This document shows positions 25,157-35,412 of a stretch of DNA of 64,000 nucleotides, one piece after another (the first letter of the stretch is position 1; each line of letters begins with the position of its first letter). The position numbers and the translations under genes are program-made. The stretch lies in NCBI RefSeq assembly GCF_000758725.1, contig NZ_CP009428.1, positions 3,844,001 through 3,908,000 on the forward strand, in the 5' to 3' direction. This stretch comes from Paenibacillus odorifer (GTDB lineage: Bacteria > Bacillota > Bacilli > Paenibacillales > Paenibacillaceae). The notes below the pieces were generated by a model. It did not search any database. It saw nothing but the letters and a program-made list of their open reading frames with translations, and was not told the origin of the DNA.

Positions 25157-26322
25157 GATTCGCCTACTCGCACCGGATTCGTCCCGTTCTGCGGTATATA
25201 TACCGTTGATATGCCCACTCACACCGGATTCGGCTCATTCTACGGGATTTATACCGTAGATTTGCCCACTCGCAACGGATTCGGCTCATTCTACGGGATT
25301 TATACCGTAGATTTGCCCACTCGTACCGGATTCGCCTCATTCTACGGGATTTATACCGTAGATTTGCCTAATCGCACCGGATGCGCTCCATTCTACGGGA
25401 TTTATACCGTTGATATATCTACTCGCAACGGATTCACCACATTCTACGGGATTTAAACCGTAGATTTACCTACTCGCAACGGATTCGCCACATTCTGCGG
25501 GAGATATACCGTTGATTCGCCTACTCGCAACGGATTCGTCCCGTTCTACGGTATATATACCGTTGATATGCCCACTCACACCGGATTCGGCTCATTCTAC
25601 GGGATTTATACCGTAGATTTGCCTCCTCGCACCGGATTCGCCCCATTCTGCGGGATTTATACCGTTGATTTGCCCACTCACACCGGGTTCGGCTCATTGT
25701 ACGGGATTTATACCGTTGATTTGCCCACTCACACCGGATTCGCCTCATTGTACGGGATTTATACCGTTGATTTGCCCCCTCACACCGGATTCGCCTCATT
25801 CTACGGGATTTATACCGTTGATTCGCCTACTCGCACCGGACGAGCCACATTCTGCGGGATTTATACCGTAGATTTGCCTACTCGTTCCGCATTCGCCCCG
25901 TTCTACGGGATTTATACCGTAGATTTGCTCACTCGCACCGGGTTCGGCTCATTGTACGGGATTTATACCGTTGATTTGCCCACTCAACACCGGATTCGCC
26001 TCATTCTGCGGGAGATATACCGTTGATTCGCCCACTCGCACTGGATTCGCCTCATTCTACGGGATTTATACCGTTGATTTGCCTACTCGCACCGGATTCG
26101 GCTCATTCTACGGGATTTATACCGTTGATTTGCCTACTCACACGGATTCGCCACATTCTGCGGGAGATATACCGTAGATTTGCCTACTCACACCGGATTC
26201 GCCTCATTCTACGGGATTTATACCGTAGATTTGCTCACTCGCACCGGGTTCGGCTCATTGTACGGGATTTATACCGTTGATTCGCCTACTCGCACCGGAT
26301 GCGCCTCATTCTGCGGGATTTA
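25157..26322. repeat. Tandem array of 23 units of 51 bp
   Basis: Twenty-three head-to-tail units: 20 full units of exactly 51 bp, one of 52, one of 50, and a truncated last unit. The typical unit runs GATTTGCCCACTCGCACCGG then ATTCGCCTCATTCTACGGG then ATTTATACCGTA. Most positions are constant; changes cluster at a few sites. Each unit holds a small dyad TCTACGG-N8-CCGTAGA, weakened where the unit ends in CCGTT. Unit pair 1-2 recurs almost unchanged as 8-9, and unit 16 equals unit 22, so multi-unit blocks were duplicated. There are no unique spacers, so it is not CRISPR. It lies between the terminators of two convergent genes. Confidence 0.95.
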
Positions 26323-26508
26323 CTTATTCTTTTGGGTTTATGGTAATTTGTCGATATACTTTAACTAGTGTTCTGCTGCACAAAATGCAACGAAAGCCAA
26401 ATCAGATATACGCAGACAAGCTGGCTTAATATACTTTCAGAAATAAACTCGCGGCGTTCGAAGTTAACAAACGCAAGCTTCACCCAAACGTCGGCTTCAT
26501 CCAAACGC

Positions 26509-26545
26509 AAAAAAGCACGGGAATCTAATCCTCCCATGCTTCTTT
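26509..26545 (-). terminator. Intrinsic terminator of the NAD salvage operon
   Basis: On the minus strand AAGCATGGGAGG...CCCGTGCTT pairs and is followed by TTTTTGCG, 20 nt after the pncB stop. Confidence 0.75.
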
Positions 26546-26563
26546 CCATCGAAACTACAAAAT

Positions 26564-28015
26564 CTACTCGATCTCCGGCTGAATATGCTCCGCGATCAAT
26601 TGTTGCTTGTTGGTCCAGACCTTCTCACTCAGATTCACCCGGTACACCTCAGGATTGAGCTTACGCAGATATTCCGGCCAGAACAGATCCTTCTGCTCCC
26701 GATGGTAACGGCGAACTTCATTCAGATCCGGCAAAGTATAGACCTGGAAGCCGTTCACATAGATCGGCTCAAGCATAGGCAGCGCTTCATAGCGCTCCAC
26801 ATACTTGTGCATGTATGGATGCAGCGGATTAAACAGCTTCACCCGACCGCCGTTGCGCGGAGCTTCCTCTTCCGGGAAGCAGATATAATCTGCTAGCGCT
26901 TTGCCATTTTTCCCGATAATCCGGAATACGTCCTTGCTGCCTGGCGTGGATACTTTTTCAGGGTTAGAAGAAATCTTGATCGTCGGTACCATTTCTCCCG
27001 TTGCGGACTCAATTTCTACCAGCTTATAGACCCCACCCAAAGAGGGTTGATCCGAAGCCGTAATCAATTGTGTGCCTACGCCCCACGTGTCGATGGCTGC
27101 ACCTTGCAGCTTCAGATCCATGATTGTATTCTCATCCAAATCATTGGATGCCACAATCTTCACATAATCGAGCCCAGCTTCATCCAGCATGTTCCGCGCC
27201 TGCCGGGATAGATAGGCTAAGTCACCGCTGTCTAAGCGGATACCGATCATCTTTTTACCTTGAGCTTCAAGCTTTTTGGCGGTTCTAATCGCATTCGGCA
27301 CACCACTGCGCAACGTATCGAAGGTATCAACTAATAGTGTAACTTCATCAGGCATCACCTTGGCATAAGCATCAAAAGCTTCCTGCTCGCTGCTGAAGCT
27401 CTGAACCCAAGAATGCGCATGTGTACCTTTGGTAGGGATGCCAAACATTTTACCTGCTAGCATGTTAGAGGTTGCATCAAAGCCGCCGATATAAGCCGCT
27501 CTAGCGCCCCAGACCGCCGCATCCGCTTCTTGTGCCCGTCGGGTACCAAACTCCAGCAGAATATCATTCGGAGCCACCTGCTTAATTCGGGAAGCCTTCG
27601 TAGCGATCAGCGTCTGGTAGTTCATGAAGTTCAGAATGGCGGTCTCCACCAGCTGCGCTTCCATGATCGTCCCTTCCACACGGATTAGTGGCTCATCCGG
27701 AAAAATCAACGCCCCTTCTTTCATCGAATAAACATTGCCCTGAAAATGAAATTGCAGCAGTTCTTCCAAAAAAGCGGGAGCGTAATTTTCTTCTTGCTCC
27801 GACAAGTAACGGATATCATCTTCGGTGAAACGCAAACCGCCGATGTACCCAACGATACGCTCTAATCCTGCGAACACGGCATAGCCGTTTCCGAAAGGTA
27901 ACTTGCGGAAATAAGCTTCAAATACAGCTTTTCGCTTATGGCTTCCATTCACCCAGTGAGCATACATCATATTGATCTGATATTTATCTGTATGTAGCGC
28001 AAGTTCTCTCTTCAA
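26564..28015 (-). CDS. pncB: Nicotinate phosphoribosyltransferase
   Basis: A 483-residue enzyme that makes nicotinate mononucleotide from nicotinate, PRPP and ATP, the committed NAD salvage step. LLEFGTRRAQEADAAVWG (about 151-168) and KGTHAHSWVQSF (with the histidine phosphorylated in the family, about 198-209) are diagnostic, as is GIRLDSGDLAYLS. TTG start after AGGAGATGAGGAC. It is the last gene of a three-gene NAD operon and follows pncA by 51 nt. Confidence 0.92.
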   Translation of the reverse strand: MKRELALHTDKYQINMMYAHWVNGSHKRKAVFEAYFRKLPFGNGYAVFAGLERIVGYIGGLRFTEDDIRYLSEQEENYAPAFLEELLQFHFQGNVYSMKEGALIFPDEPLIRVEGTIMEAQLVETAILNFMNYQTLIATKASRIKQVAPNDILLEFGTRRAQEADAAVWGARAAYIGGFDATSNMLAGKMFGIPTKGTHAHSWVQSFSSEQEAFDAYAKVMPDEVTLLVDTFDTLRSGVPNAIRTAKKLEAQGKKMIGIRLDSGDLAYLSRQARNMLDEAGLDYVKIVASNDLDENTIMDLKLQGAAIDTWGVGTQLITASDQPSLGGVYKLVEIESATGEMVPTIKISSNPEKVSTPGSKDVFRIIGKNGKALADYICFPEEEAPRNGGRVKLFNPLHPYMHKYVERYEALPMLEPIYVNGFQVYTLPDLNEVRRYHREQKDLFWPEYLRKLNPEVYRVNLSEKVWTNKQQLIAEHIQPEIE

Positions 28016-28066
28016 GTCCTCATCTCCTAATATCCACGTTGCTGTATGTGTATGTTTTTTATAGTA

Positions 28067-28606
28067 TTATGCCTTAACAACGTCTGCTCCTAAACTTCCC
28101 CGGAAATGATTTAGTGCCCATTTATGTCCATCCGCGTTGAAGCTGGCGACCGCATCTTCGTGCAAAGTAATAATAAAACCTTTGTTATATGCATCCACCG
28201 CAGTGTGCAAAACACATATATCTGTACATACACCAATCAAATGAAGGTCAGTAATGCCACGTTCCCGCAGCTTGATCTCTAGATCGGTTCCACTAAAAGC
28301 GCTATATCGAGTTTTGTCCATCCAATAGATGGAATCCTGGTCAGCTTCATAAACAGTTTTCAGACTTCCATAAAGCTCCCGCCCCTCAGTCCCTCGTACA
28401 TTGTGAGGTGGAAACAGTTTACTCTCAGGATGATAAGGATCATTGTCTTCATGTAAATCTACAGCCATTACAACATAATCGCCATTTTGGACAAACTCAG
28501 ATGTTAATTGGCTGATTCTTGGCTCGATGTCGATTGCAGGCTGCCCAACCGGTAAATTCCCATTGACAAAATCATTGGTAAAGTCAATTACTATTAGTGC
28601 TCTCAT
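28067..28606 (-). CDS. pncA: Nicotinamidase (isochorismatase family)
   Basis: A 179-residue hydrolase converting nicotinamide to nicotinate, which feeds PncB encoded next. The catalytic triad is visible: Asp8 in VIDFTNDF, a lysine in MDKTRYSAF (about 97), and the nucleophile Cys in GVCTDICVLHT (about 126). The metal-binding HEDNDPYHP segment is present. Its neighbourhood makes nicotinamidase more likely than another isochorismatase-type hydrolase. Confidence 0.9.
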   Translation of the reverse strand: MRALIVIDFTNDFVNGNLPVGQPAIDIEPRISQLTSEFVQNGDYVVMAVDLHEDNDPYHPESKLFPPHNVRGTEGRELYGSLKTVYEADQDSIYWMDKTRYSAFSGTDLEIKLRERGITDLHLIGVCTDICVLHTAVDAYNKGFIITLHEDAVASFNADGHKWALNHFRGSLGADVVKA

Positions 28607-28635
28607 GAGAATCGTCCCTCCCCTGATTTAAGACA

Positions 28636-29406
28636 CTACGTATAAATGGACAACAATGGCTCGTGATCTGTAAACATATACAGCTGAGCCGGGCGTTGTG
28701 AGTATTGATTGGAGCTGAGTGCATTGCCCTCTTCATCTCTCACTTCTTTTAATATACCCTGACGGCTGCGTGTTGACGTGATTTTACGAATAAAATTTGG
28801 CTCTTTAAATTCCGGCACTACTGTCTGAATCACCTGATAAAGCTCACTTAGCGTAAAATGCCTAGGCAAAAACTGTCTTGCTATCGTTGTCTGCAGCATT
28901 TGCTGTTGGATACGTACGTATGCATCCTTGATGATTTCATGGTGGTCAAAAGCGAGCTCCAGTTCTTCTAACGCTTCCTGCAACGTAAATAAACCCACTT
29001 CACCCGCATCGTCGGAAGCTTGTCTTTGTTCCAGCATCCACTCTTCTACTAAGGCGAAAAAGGCATGGCTGATTATCCATCCCCGAGGGTCGCGGCCAGG
29101 TGTACTATAAACTCCAAGATATTCTAAGTGACCTCCATCGACACCGGTCTCTTCTTTCAGCTCACGAGTTGCAGCATCATAAATAGACTCATCTTCCTGA
29201 CAGAATCCGCCTGGTAGAGCCCACATGCCTGCACATGGCCATTTTTTCCGTCTAATTAACATTACCTTTAATTCACGTAAAGGCAGCGTCTTAGTGACCG
29301 TCTTCCGTTCGCGTTTGGTCAGTGTAAACATTACAATGTCGGCCGGAACACCATCCGGTGTACGATATTTTTTGGCGTTATAGGTTAATTCCCCATTGTC
29401 GCTCAT
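28636..29406 (-). CDS. NUDIX protein with C-terminal winged helix (NrtR-like or ADP-ribose hydrolase)
   Basis: About 256 residues. The Nudix box is complete (GGFCQEDE, then ATRELKEETGV: G-x5-E-x7-RE-L-x-EE-x-G), so hydrolase activity is plausible. The C-terminal part (from FTLSELYQVIQTVVPEF, about 190 on) matches the winged helix of NrtR, the ADP-ribose-sensing repressor of NAD genes. It is the first gene before pncA and pncB, which suits NAD control. ATG at 29406 was chosen for AAGGATGGGG 6 nt upstream. It may be a regulator, a hydrolase or both. Confidence 0.8.
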   Translation of the reverse strand: MSDNGELTYNAKKYRTPDGVPADIVMFTLTKRERKTVTKTLPLRELKVMLIRRKKWPCAGMWALPGGFCQEDESIYDAATRELKEETGVDGGHLEYLGVYSTPGRDPRGWIISHAFFALVEEWMLEQRQASDDAGEVGLFTLQEALEELELAFDHHEIIKDAYVRIQQQMLQTTIARQFLPRHFTLSELYQVIQTVVPEFKEPNFIRKITSTRSRQGILKEVRDEEGNALSSNQYSQRPAQLYMFTDHEPLLSIYT

Positions 29407-29607
29407 AATTGCCCCATCCTTTTCCGAAGCTGTAGTTTTACTTATTCGTATCTTTAAATGTACCAAACATGTTCTTCATAAATCAACAGCTAAATTCCAT
29501 TATTTTACATCATCCTACAAAAAAGACTATATGAGAAACGACCTTGTCGTTGAATTATAAGGATTATGTATATTCTTGAATCTTACTTCTACCTCTTATA
29601 TTGAAAT

Positions 29608-29634
29608 AAAGGGACGGATCTGCATCCGCCCCCT
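29608..29634 (-). terminator. Weak terminator-like hairpin after ricA
   Basis: On the minus strand GGGGCGGAT-GCAG-ATCCGTCCC followed by TTTATTT, just after the ricA stop. Confidence 0.45.
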
Positions 29635-29648
29635 GAACTGAGTGTGGG

Positions 29649-30098
29649 TTATCCGCATGTGGTCGGAGGCGCTTCGGTGCCGGCTTCCACATTTATTTTT
29701 TCCGAAACGGTATCTCTAATCACGGAAATTACTAGCTGGAGCAAATAATTAATATCGCTCTGGCTTTGCTGAAATTCATTGACGACAGGAATACCGTCGA
29801 TCTCATCTTGCAGCACTTCAATTTCACGTTCAATTTTGGCGACCATATCTTTATTATTGAAGCTTTCGAAGGCCACGATTTCTTTTTGTTTTTTCTTAAT
29901 GGTTGCAATCAGTCCTTGCACACGCTCGTGATTAAGAATTTTTTGCTCCGCCTGCTGAAAATGGCGAACCTCTTCGCTGGTTGAGATTAATGACGCTAAT
30001 TCTTTAGCTTTGCCCATAATATCCTCGCGAACGATCAGATCACGAGTATTATAAGTCTTCATTCCATATTTATTCAACCGTTGTTCTTCCGTACTCAT
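29649..30098 (-). CDS. ricA: RicA (YmcA) regulator of RNA processing and development
   Basis: A 149-residue helical YlbF/YmcA-family protein (STSEEVRHFQQAEQKILNHE; long coiled helices about 25-125). In B. subtilis RicA forms a complex with RicF (YlbF) and RicT that adjusts RNase Y cleavage and supports biofilm formation, competence and sporulation; the complex holds Fe-S clusters. A single cysteine remains near the C-terminus (PPTTCG). It lies 25 nt after miaB, the same pairing as ymcB-ymcA in B. subtilis. Confidence 0.87.
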   Translation of the reverse strand: MSTEEQRLNKYGMKTYNTRDLIVREDIMGKAKELASLISTSEEVRHFQQAEQKILNHERVQGLIATIKKKQKEIVAFESFNNKDMVAKIEREIEVLQDEIDGIPVVNEFQQSQSDINYLLQLVISVIRDTVSEKINVEAGTEAPPTTCG

Positions 30099-30123
30099 TA
30101 GTCATCTCCCCATTCGTATGTGA

Positions 30124-31710
30124 TTAATGAACAGCTGCGGCCTCAACCACAATATCCCCTTTAATGTACCATGTTTTGGTATCTGTAATTCTCACGTTTA
30201 CAAATGTGCCGATAAGCTCCTTCGGACCTTCAAAATGGACCAGCTTGTTAGCTCGGGAACGGCCAGAAAGGACTTCGGAGTTATTCTTACTCTCCCCTTC
30301 AACCAGCACCTCTACAACTTCACCCAGCATCCGGTCATTAATGATCCGGCTGTTCTCTTTGATGAGATCATTTAATCTTTGCAGACGTTCACTCTTCACC
30401 GACATCGGTACGTTATCTTCCATCGCCGCTGCTGGTGTGCCTTCCCGTGGAGAATAAATGAACGTATATGCCATATCATACCCAACCTCACGCACAAGCG
30501 ATAGGGTATCTTCAAATTGCTCATCAGTCTCCCCAGGGAAACCAACGATAATATCAGTACTTAATACAGCATTCGGCACACTTATCTTAATCTTGCGTAC
30601 TAATTCCAGATAAGCTTCCCGGGTATATTTACGGCTCATTTTCTTAAGAACGGCAGTACTTCCCGATTGAACCGGCAGATGGATATGCTCCACCAAGTTG
30701 CCGCCTTTGCCTAAAACCTCAATCAATTTATCGTCAAAATCTCGCGGATGCGATGTCATAAAGCGAATGCGCGGAATATCAATCAGACGCATATCATCCA
30801 TCAGGTTACCGAAAGTGTAATCAATGTCTGTAAAATCTTTACCGTAAGCATTTACGTTCTGCCCCAGCAACGTTACTTCCTTGAAGCCTTGGCGGGCAAG
30901 CTCTCTCACCTCAGCGATAACGTCCTCTGGACGACGACTGCGTTCTTTACCGCGTGTAAACGGTACGATGCAATACGTGCAGAACTTATCACAGCCATAC
31001 ATAATGTTCACCCAAGCGCGCATGCCTTCCCGCTTCTTCGGCAAGTTCTCAATAATGTCGCCTTCTTTAGACCATACCTCAACCACAAGCTCTTTACTAA
31101 ATACCGCTTCTTTAATGAGGTGTGGCAATCTGTGAATATTATGCGTACCGAAGATCATATCCACGAAGCCATGCTTTGACATAATCCGGTTGACTACGCC
31201 TTCCTCTTGGGACATGCAACCGCATACCCCTAACAACAGACCCGGCTTCTCGATCTTCAGGTTCTTAAGATGTCCTAGCTCTCCAAATACCTTATCCTCG
31301 GCGTTCTCCCGAATCGCACAAGTATTCAGCAAAATGAGATCCGCGTCATTACGGTCAGCGACACTGCGGTAGCCCATCTGTTCCAATAGGCCCTTCATCG
31401 TTTCCGTGTCATGCTCATTCATTTGGCAGCCATAAGTCGTTATATGATAATATTTGCCCACTCCGAAATTCTGCATCTCTTCAGGAATCTCGAAATCATA
31501 ATGCACTTCTATTTCTTCCTTGCCGCGCCGTTTTCCTTCTTTATAGTCAGGCTGGCTATTAATTTGCACATTTCTTCCTTTAATCCGGTAAGTAACCTTA
31601 CCTTCTTCTTCACTAATTACCTTTGCATCACTAAAATCAAAATATTTCGAATAATCCTTAGAACCCTTGCCGGATTTTAAGTCCGGTGAGTTGTGGTTCC
31701 CCTTTGTCAT
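30124..31710 (-). CDS. miaB: tRNA-2-methylthio-N6-dimethylallyladenosine synthase
   Basis: About 528 residues. It has an N-terminal UPF0004 domain with its cluster cysteines ([26 protein letters not shown]), a radical-SAM domain with CDKFCTYC (CxxxCxxC), and a C-terminal TRAM domain (about 455-520). It methylthiolates i6A37 of tRNAs reading UNN codons. ATG at 31710 was chosen over an upstream TTG because AGAGG lies upstream of it, although the spacing (13 nt) is long. It is transcribed with ricA. Confidence 0.92.
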   Translation of the reverse strand: MTKGNHNSPDLKSGKGSKDYSKYFDFSDAKVISEEEGKVTYRIKGRNVQINSQPDYKEGKRRGKEEIEVHYDFEIPEEMQNFGVGKYYHITTYGCQMNEHDTETMKGLLEQMGYRSVADRNDADLILLNTCAIRENAEDKVFGELGHLKNLKIEKPGLLLGVCGCMSQEEGVVNRIMSKHGFVDMIFGTHNIHRLPHLIKEAVFSKELVVEVWSKEGDIIENLPKKREGMRAWVNIMYGCDKFCTYCIVPFTRGKERSRRPEDVIAEVRELARQGFKEVTLLGQNVNAYGKDFTDIDYTFGNLMDDMRLIDIPRIRFMTSHPRDFDDKLIEVLGKGGNLVEHIHLPVQSGSTAVLKKMSRKYTREAYLELVRKIKISVPNAVLSTDIIVGFPGETDEQFEDTLSLVREVGYDMAYTFIYSPREGTPAAAMEDNVPMSVKSERLQRLNDLIKENSRIINDRMLGEVVEVLVEGESKNNSEVLSGRSRANKLVHFEGPKELIGTFVNVRITDTKTWYIKGDIVVEAAAVH

Positions 31711-31835
31711 GCTGTTTTCACGTCCTCTATTGTTCAACAATTATTTTTATACTTTGCTAATTTAAAATTATAACATAATGCTGGCCTAACATAGAAGTGC
31801 CCGATCTATTAATGATGTAAAGGAGCGTTGCATAT

Positions 31836-31872
31836 CGACAAAAAAATACCCCGCCAACGTTTGGCAGGGTCA
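31836..31872 (-). terminator. Intrinsic terminator after the Old Yellow Enzyme gene
   Basis: On the minus strand ACCCTGCCAAACGTTGGCGGGGT pairs and is followed by ATTTTTTTG. It lies 110 nt after the stop at 31984; the stretch between holds nothing recognisable. Confidence 0.7.
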
Positions 31873-31983
31873 AGTTCTATCATATTAAGGGGGGTATGCT
31901 ACTATTATAAGCAGATACACTACTCTTGAAACAGTTATACAACCTCTTACCTAAAAAAATAGTCATTGTATATTCTGCTAGTT

Positions 31984-33078
31984 TTAGTAAAGAGTATTCG
32001 TCGCTTCAGGAGTAAATGGGATGATTTCGTCTATCGCTCCGCTTTGTACTTTGGCAGGCCAAGCTGGATCGCTAATAAGCGCTCTGCCCACTGCTACCAA
32101 ATCAAACTCCTCCCGAGCGAACCTTTCAGTTAACTCATCGATATTATCCGTAGGCTTCTGAGCTTTATCTTCTGCGAAGAAATCGCTTTGCAGGCCAATA
32201 GAGCCCACTGTAATACACGGCTTCCCGGTAAACTTCTTAGTCCACCCAGCTAAATTAAGATCAGAGCCAGCAAATTCAGGTTGACTGAAGCGTCGGGTCG
32301 AGCAATGAAAAATATCTACACCCGCTTCGCTAAGCGGTGCCAGGAAACTCGCAAGTTCTTCTGAAGTCTTCGCCAGCTTCTCATCATACGCCCCCAACTT
32401 CCACTGGGAAAAGCGCAGCACGATTGGGAAGTCTGGTCCAACCGCTTGACGGCATGCTTTAATGATCTCGACAGCGAATGTTGTTCTTCCTACCAAATCG
32501 CCACCGTAACGATCGGTACGTTTATTCGTTCTATCCCAGAAGAACTGGTCTATCAGATACCCATGAGCGCCATGCAGCTCGATGCCATCAAAGCCAACGC
32601 TTTTGGCATTTGCCGCCGCTTGAGCGAAGGCTGTTACTAAGCTTTCAACCTCTTCTGTGGTCAGCGGCTCTGTCACCGGCTCACCTGCTAAATTCAGACC
32701 CGAAGGGCCTACAGGAAGGGCTTCAACGTTAGGATACTCGCCGATTGTACGCGCCATCCCCACATGCCAAAGCTGCGGGATGATCTTGCCCCCAGCTGCG
32801 TGAACCTCTTCCACAACCTTCTTCCAGCCTTCTAAAGATGCTTCTTCATGTATATTAGGAATATCTTGGTGACTGACAGCCGCTGGATGATTTACCGCAG
32901 TACCCTCAGTAACAATTAATCCCACTCCACCCTCTGCACGTCTACGATAATAAGCGGCAACATTGCTTCCCGGCACACCATTCGGAGACTGCGCGCGTGT
33001 CATCGGCGCCATTACAAATCGGTTCGACAGCGAAAGATTCCCCACTTGAAAAGGTGAAAATAGTTGCTCTGTATTCAT
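31984..33078 (-). CDS. NADH:flavin oxidoreductase, Old Yellow Enzyme family
   Basis: A 364-residue FMN-dependent TIM-barrel reductase. RFVMAPMTRAQSPNG near the start, GFDGIELHGAHGYLIDQFF with the substrate-binding HGAH (about 170-190), and DLVAVGRALISDP near the end are the family motifs. Such enzymes reduce activated C=C bonds of enals, quinones or nitro compounds. It is monocistronic with ATG after GGAGGTAAC. The physiological substrate is unknown. Confidence 0.9.
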   Translation of the reverse strand: MNTEQLFSPFQVGNLSLSNRFVMAPMTRAQSPNGVPGSNVAAYYRRRAEGGVGLIVTEGTAVNHPAAVSHQDIPNIHEEASLEGWKKVVEEVHAAGGKIIPQLWHVGMARTIGEYPNVEALPVGPSGLNLAGEPVTEPLTTEEVESLVTAFAQAAANAKSVGFDGIELHGAHGYLIDQFFWDRTNKRTDRYGGDLVGRTTFAVEIIKACRQAVGPDFPIVLRFSQWKLGAYDEKLAKTSEELASFLAPLSEAGVDIFHCSTRRFSQPEFAGSDLNLAGWTKKFTGKPCITVGSIGLQSDFFAEDKAQKPTDNIDELTERFAREEFDLVAVGRALISDPAWPAKVQSGAIDEIIPFTPEATNTLY

Positions 33079-33170
33079 ATGTTACCTCCAATTTATTAAT
33101 TGATTACTTTAAGTAAGCTTATTATCTACCCAAAAGATGGGAAATGCAAATTTTAAGAAAAAGACAAATA

Positions 33171-33207
33171 AAACCGGACCTCGCAGAATCTACGAATGCC
33201 CGGTTTT
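33171..33207 (-). terminator. Terminator of the rhamnose operon
   Basis: AAAACCGG and CCGGTTTT arms with imperfect pairing between, 20 nt after the rhaD stop; TTTT on the minus-strand side. Confidence 0.6.
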
Positions 33208-33227
33208 CACCTAATTATAATGACTCT

Positions 33228-34073
33228 CTAGACTTCAAGAATCCCCGCTTTAGGTGTAACTCCAAATGCTTTAGCTAAATCCCATAGCTGTTGGTCTGTG
33301 ATCTTTTGTTTGATTTCTCTACCGCCAATCAAGTTGTAGATCGTCGCAGCCTTTTCAACCGTTTCTACTAGACCAAAGGTAGCATCCATGGTGGAGCCCG
33401 TGCCAAAAATCCCATGCTGCGGCCAGATGACTAAACGGTGATCCTTCATTTTCTTAGCGGTTTCGCGGCCGATCTCACTGCTGCCCGGAACAATCCACGG
33501 AATAACGCTGACCCCATCAGGGAAAACAACAAGGCACTCTGTGCACATTTCCCATAGTGTTTTGGTAAACTTCAGTTCGTCCAGATCATGCGTGAAGGTC
33601 ATCGCGATAACATTTGTAGCATGTGTATGCAGCACGATACGGTGTGTGGGATCTACTTTCAAGCGTTCAATATGACTCATAAAATGCGAAGCGAGCTCAC
33701 TCGTAGGAACTGCACCATTCCGCAATCCCCACAATACTTCCACACTTTCGCCATTGCCGCTAACCCTTAACACACCCAGATTCGCTTCAGGGTCTTTAAT
33801 CACATTTCTGAAATATTTGCCCGAACCTGTTACGATAAAATACTTGCCTGCTAATTCTTTTACCGGAAAGGTGAGTTTGATCGTGCGCAACGGCTCCAGT
33901 ACATTAATATACTTAGCCACCTCATTCTCATCCAGCAAATAGCTGACATTCCCACCATTCAGTTCATCCCAGCCAAGCTCCCACATATGACGGGTGATCT
34001 CTGACATTTCCTGAATAAATGGAGCTTCACTGCTGGCAATATAACCTTTTGACTCTAACAAGGAAGTACTCAT
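33228..34073 (-). CDS. rhaD: Rhamnulose-1-phosphate aldolase
   Basis: A 281-residue class II aldolase. It splits L-rhamnulose 1-phosphate into dihydroxyacetone phosphate and L-lactaldehyde. Zinc ligands are visible in VLHTHATN (about 149) and WPQHGIF (about 219); NGGNVSY and GSGKYFR bind the phosphate. It is the last gene of the rhamnose operon, 43 nt after rhaA. Lactaldehyde would be reduced by the alcohol dehydrogenase encoded first in the operon. Confidence 0.92.
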   Translation of the reverse strand: MSTSLLESKGYIASSEAPFIQEMSEITRHMWELGWDELNGGNVSYLLDENEVAKYINVLEPLRTIKLTFPVKELAGKYFIVTGSGKYFRNVIKDPEANLGVLRVSGNGESVEVLWGLRNGAVPTSELASHFMSHIERLKVDPTHRIVLHTHATNVIAMTFTHDLDELKFTKTLWEMCTECLVVFPDGVSVIPWIVPGSSEIGRETAKKMKDHRLVIWPQHGIFGTGSTMDATFGLVETVEKAATIYNLIGGREIKQKITDQQLWDLAKAFGVTPKAGILEV

Positions 34074-34116
34074 AGTCTATTCTCTCCTTTGTATTTGCTG
34101 CTCTCCGTATCCACTT

Positions 34117-35373
34117 TTATCTTAAAGACAAAACGTCCTGTTCATAATTTTTCACTTCAGTAAGCCATTGCTCACGCACCGGTGTACCTTGTGATGCACA
34201 GTAGTAATCCCAGACCGCTCCAAACGGATACGATTTGAACTCTTCTACCAGAGCAAGACGTGAAGTATAATCCCCGGACTGCTCGATTTGCTTAAGTTCT
34301 TCCACTGGTTCCAGCATCGCACGCAGCAACGCCTTAATAGTGTTGCGGGTGCCAATGACCCATGCCGCGAGATGATTGATACTGCCATCAAAGAAATCCA
34401 ATCCAATATTCGTACGAGGAAGTAAGTCCCCACGAACTAATTCACGGGCGATTTCCAGCAGCTCATCATCCATCGTTACCACATGGTCACTGTCCCAGCG
34501 GACAGGTCTGCTAACATGCAGCAGCAGCTGCTCACTGAACATCAGAATCGAAGATAATTTATTCGAAATCACTTCTGTAGGATGAAAATGTCCCGCATCC
34601 AGACAGATTGCTTTTCCATTTGTTAAACCATAACCCATATAGAATTCATGAGAACCTACCACATAGCTTTCAGAGCCAATTCCAAACAGTTTACTTTCCA
34701 AGGCATCCATATTATAAAGCGGATCTATTTCCTGACTAAAAATCTCATCCAGCGACTCTTTTAAACGTACTCTTGGAGCTAGCCGATCTACTGGCGTATC
34801 TTTATATCCGTCTGGAATCCAAAAATTCGTCACACAAGGCTGACCCAGCTCCCGCCCAAAATGCTCAGCGATCGTACGTGAAGCTTTACAGTGTCTGATC
34901 CAGAAATTCCGAATCTCCGCGTCCGAATGACTGAGAGTGAATCCATCGGCTGCTTTCGGATGTGAGAAACAAGTAGGGTTAAAATCAAGCCCTAAGCCCT
35001 GCTCCTTCGCCCAATCCACCCAGGATTGAAAATGTCGTGGCTCTAGTTCATCCAAATCTACAGGTTCATCTGTATCTGCGTAAATAGCATGCAGGTTAAC
35101 CTTATGTTTACCAGGAATAAGAGATAACGACTTTTCTAAATCTTGACGTAGTTCATCTGGTGTACCCGCCCGGCCCGGATAACTTCCCGTTACCGCAATG
35201 CCCCCGCTTAGTTCTTTTTCCTTAAAAAGAAAACCTTTTACATCATCACCCTGCCAGCAATGTATGGAAATTTTAATTTGCGCGAGTCGCTCCAGCACTT
35301 TATCCACATCAATACCGTGGGTGGCGTATAGTTTTTTGGCTTCGTTATAGCTAGTGATAATGCTCTGATCCAT
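34117..35373 (-). CDS. rhaA: L-rhamnose isomerase
   Basis: A 418-residue enzyme converting L-rhamnose to L-rhamnulose. Family segments include [26 protein letters not shown] and [14 protein letters not shown], the last with metal-binding residues. ATG at 35373 follows AGGAGG by 8 nt and is clearly better than an upstream in-frame start. It is the third gene of the operon, 39 nt after rhaB. Confidence 0.93.
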   Translation of the reverse strand: MDQSIITSYNEAKKLYATHGIDVDKVLERLAQIKISIHCWQGDDVKGFLFKEKELSGGIAVTGSYPGRAGTPDELRQDLEKSLSLIPGKHKVNLHAIYADTDEPVDLDELEPRHFQSWVDWAKEQGLGLDFNPTCFSHPKAADGFTLSHSDAEIRNFWIRHCKASRTIAEHFGRELGQPCVTNFWIPDGYKDTPVDRLAPRVRLKESLDEIFSQEIDPLYNMDALESKLFGIGSESYVVGSHEFYMGYGLTNGKAICLDAGHFHPTEVISNKLSSILMFSEQLLLHVSRPVRWDSDHVVTMDDELLEIARELVRGDLLPRTNIGLDFFDGSINHLAAWVIGTRNTIKALLRAMLEPVEELKQIEQSGDYTSRLALVEEFKSYPFGAVWDYYCASQGTPVREQWLTEVKNYEQDVLSLR

Positions 35374-35412
35374 ACTGTTTATCCTCCTAAAATAGTGCAA
35401 TGTCTGTTTCGC

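Noticed and set aside
25568..26026. A 152-residue open frame with a 17-residue repeat (FYGIYTVDLPTRTGF)
   Set aside because: It is a by-product of the 51-bp array: the period is a multiple of three, frames are open on both strands, there is no ribosome binding site and indels break the frame.
25157..26322. CRISPR array
   Set aside because: Units follow one another with no unique spacers, and no cas genes are present.
30748..31179. A 143-codon plus-strand frame inside miaB
   Set aside because: Antisense shadow; the minus-strand frame carries all MiaB motifs.
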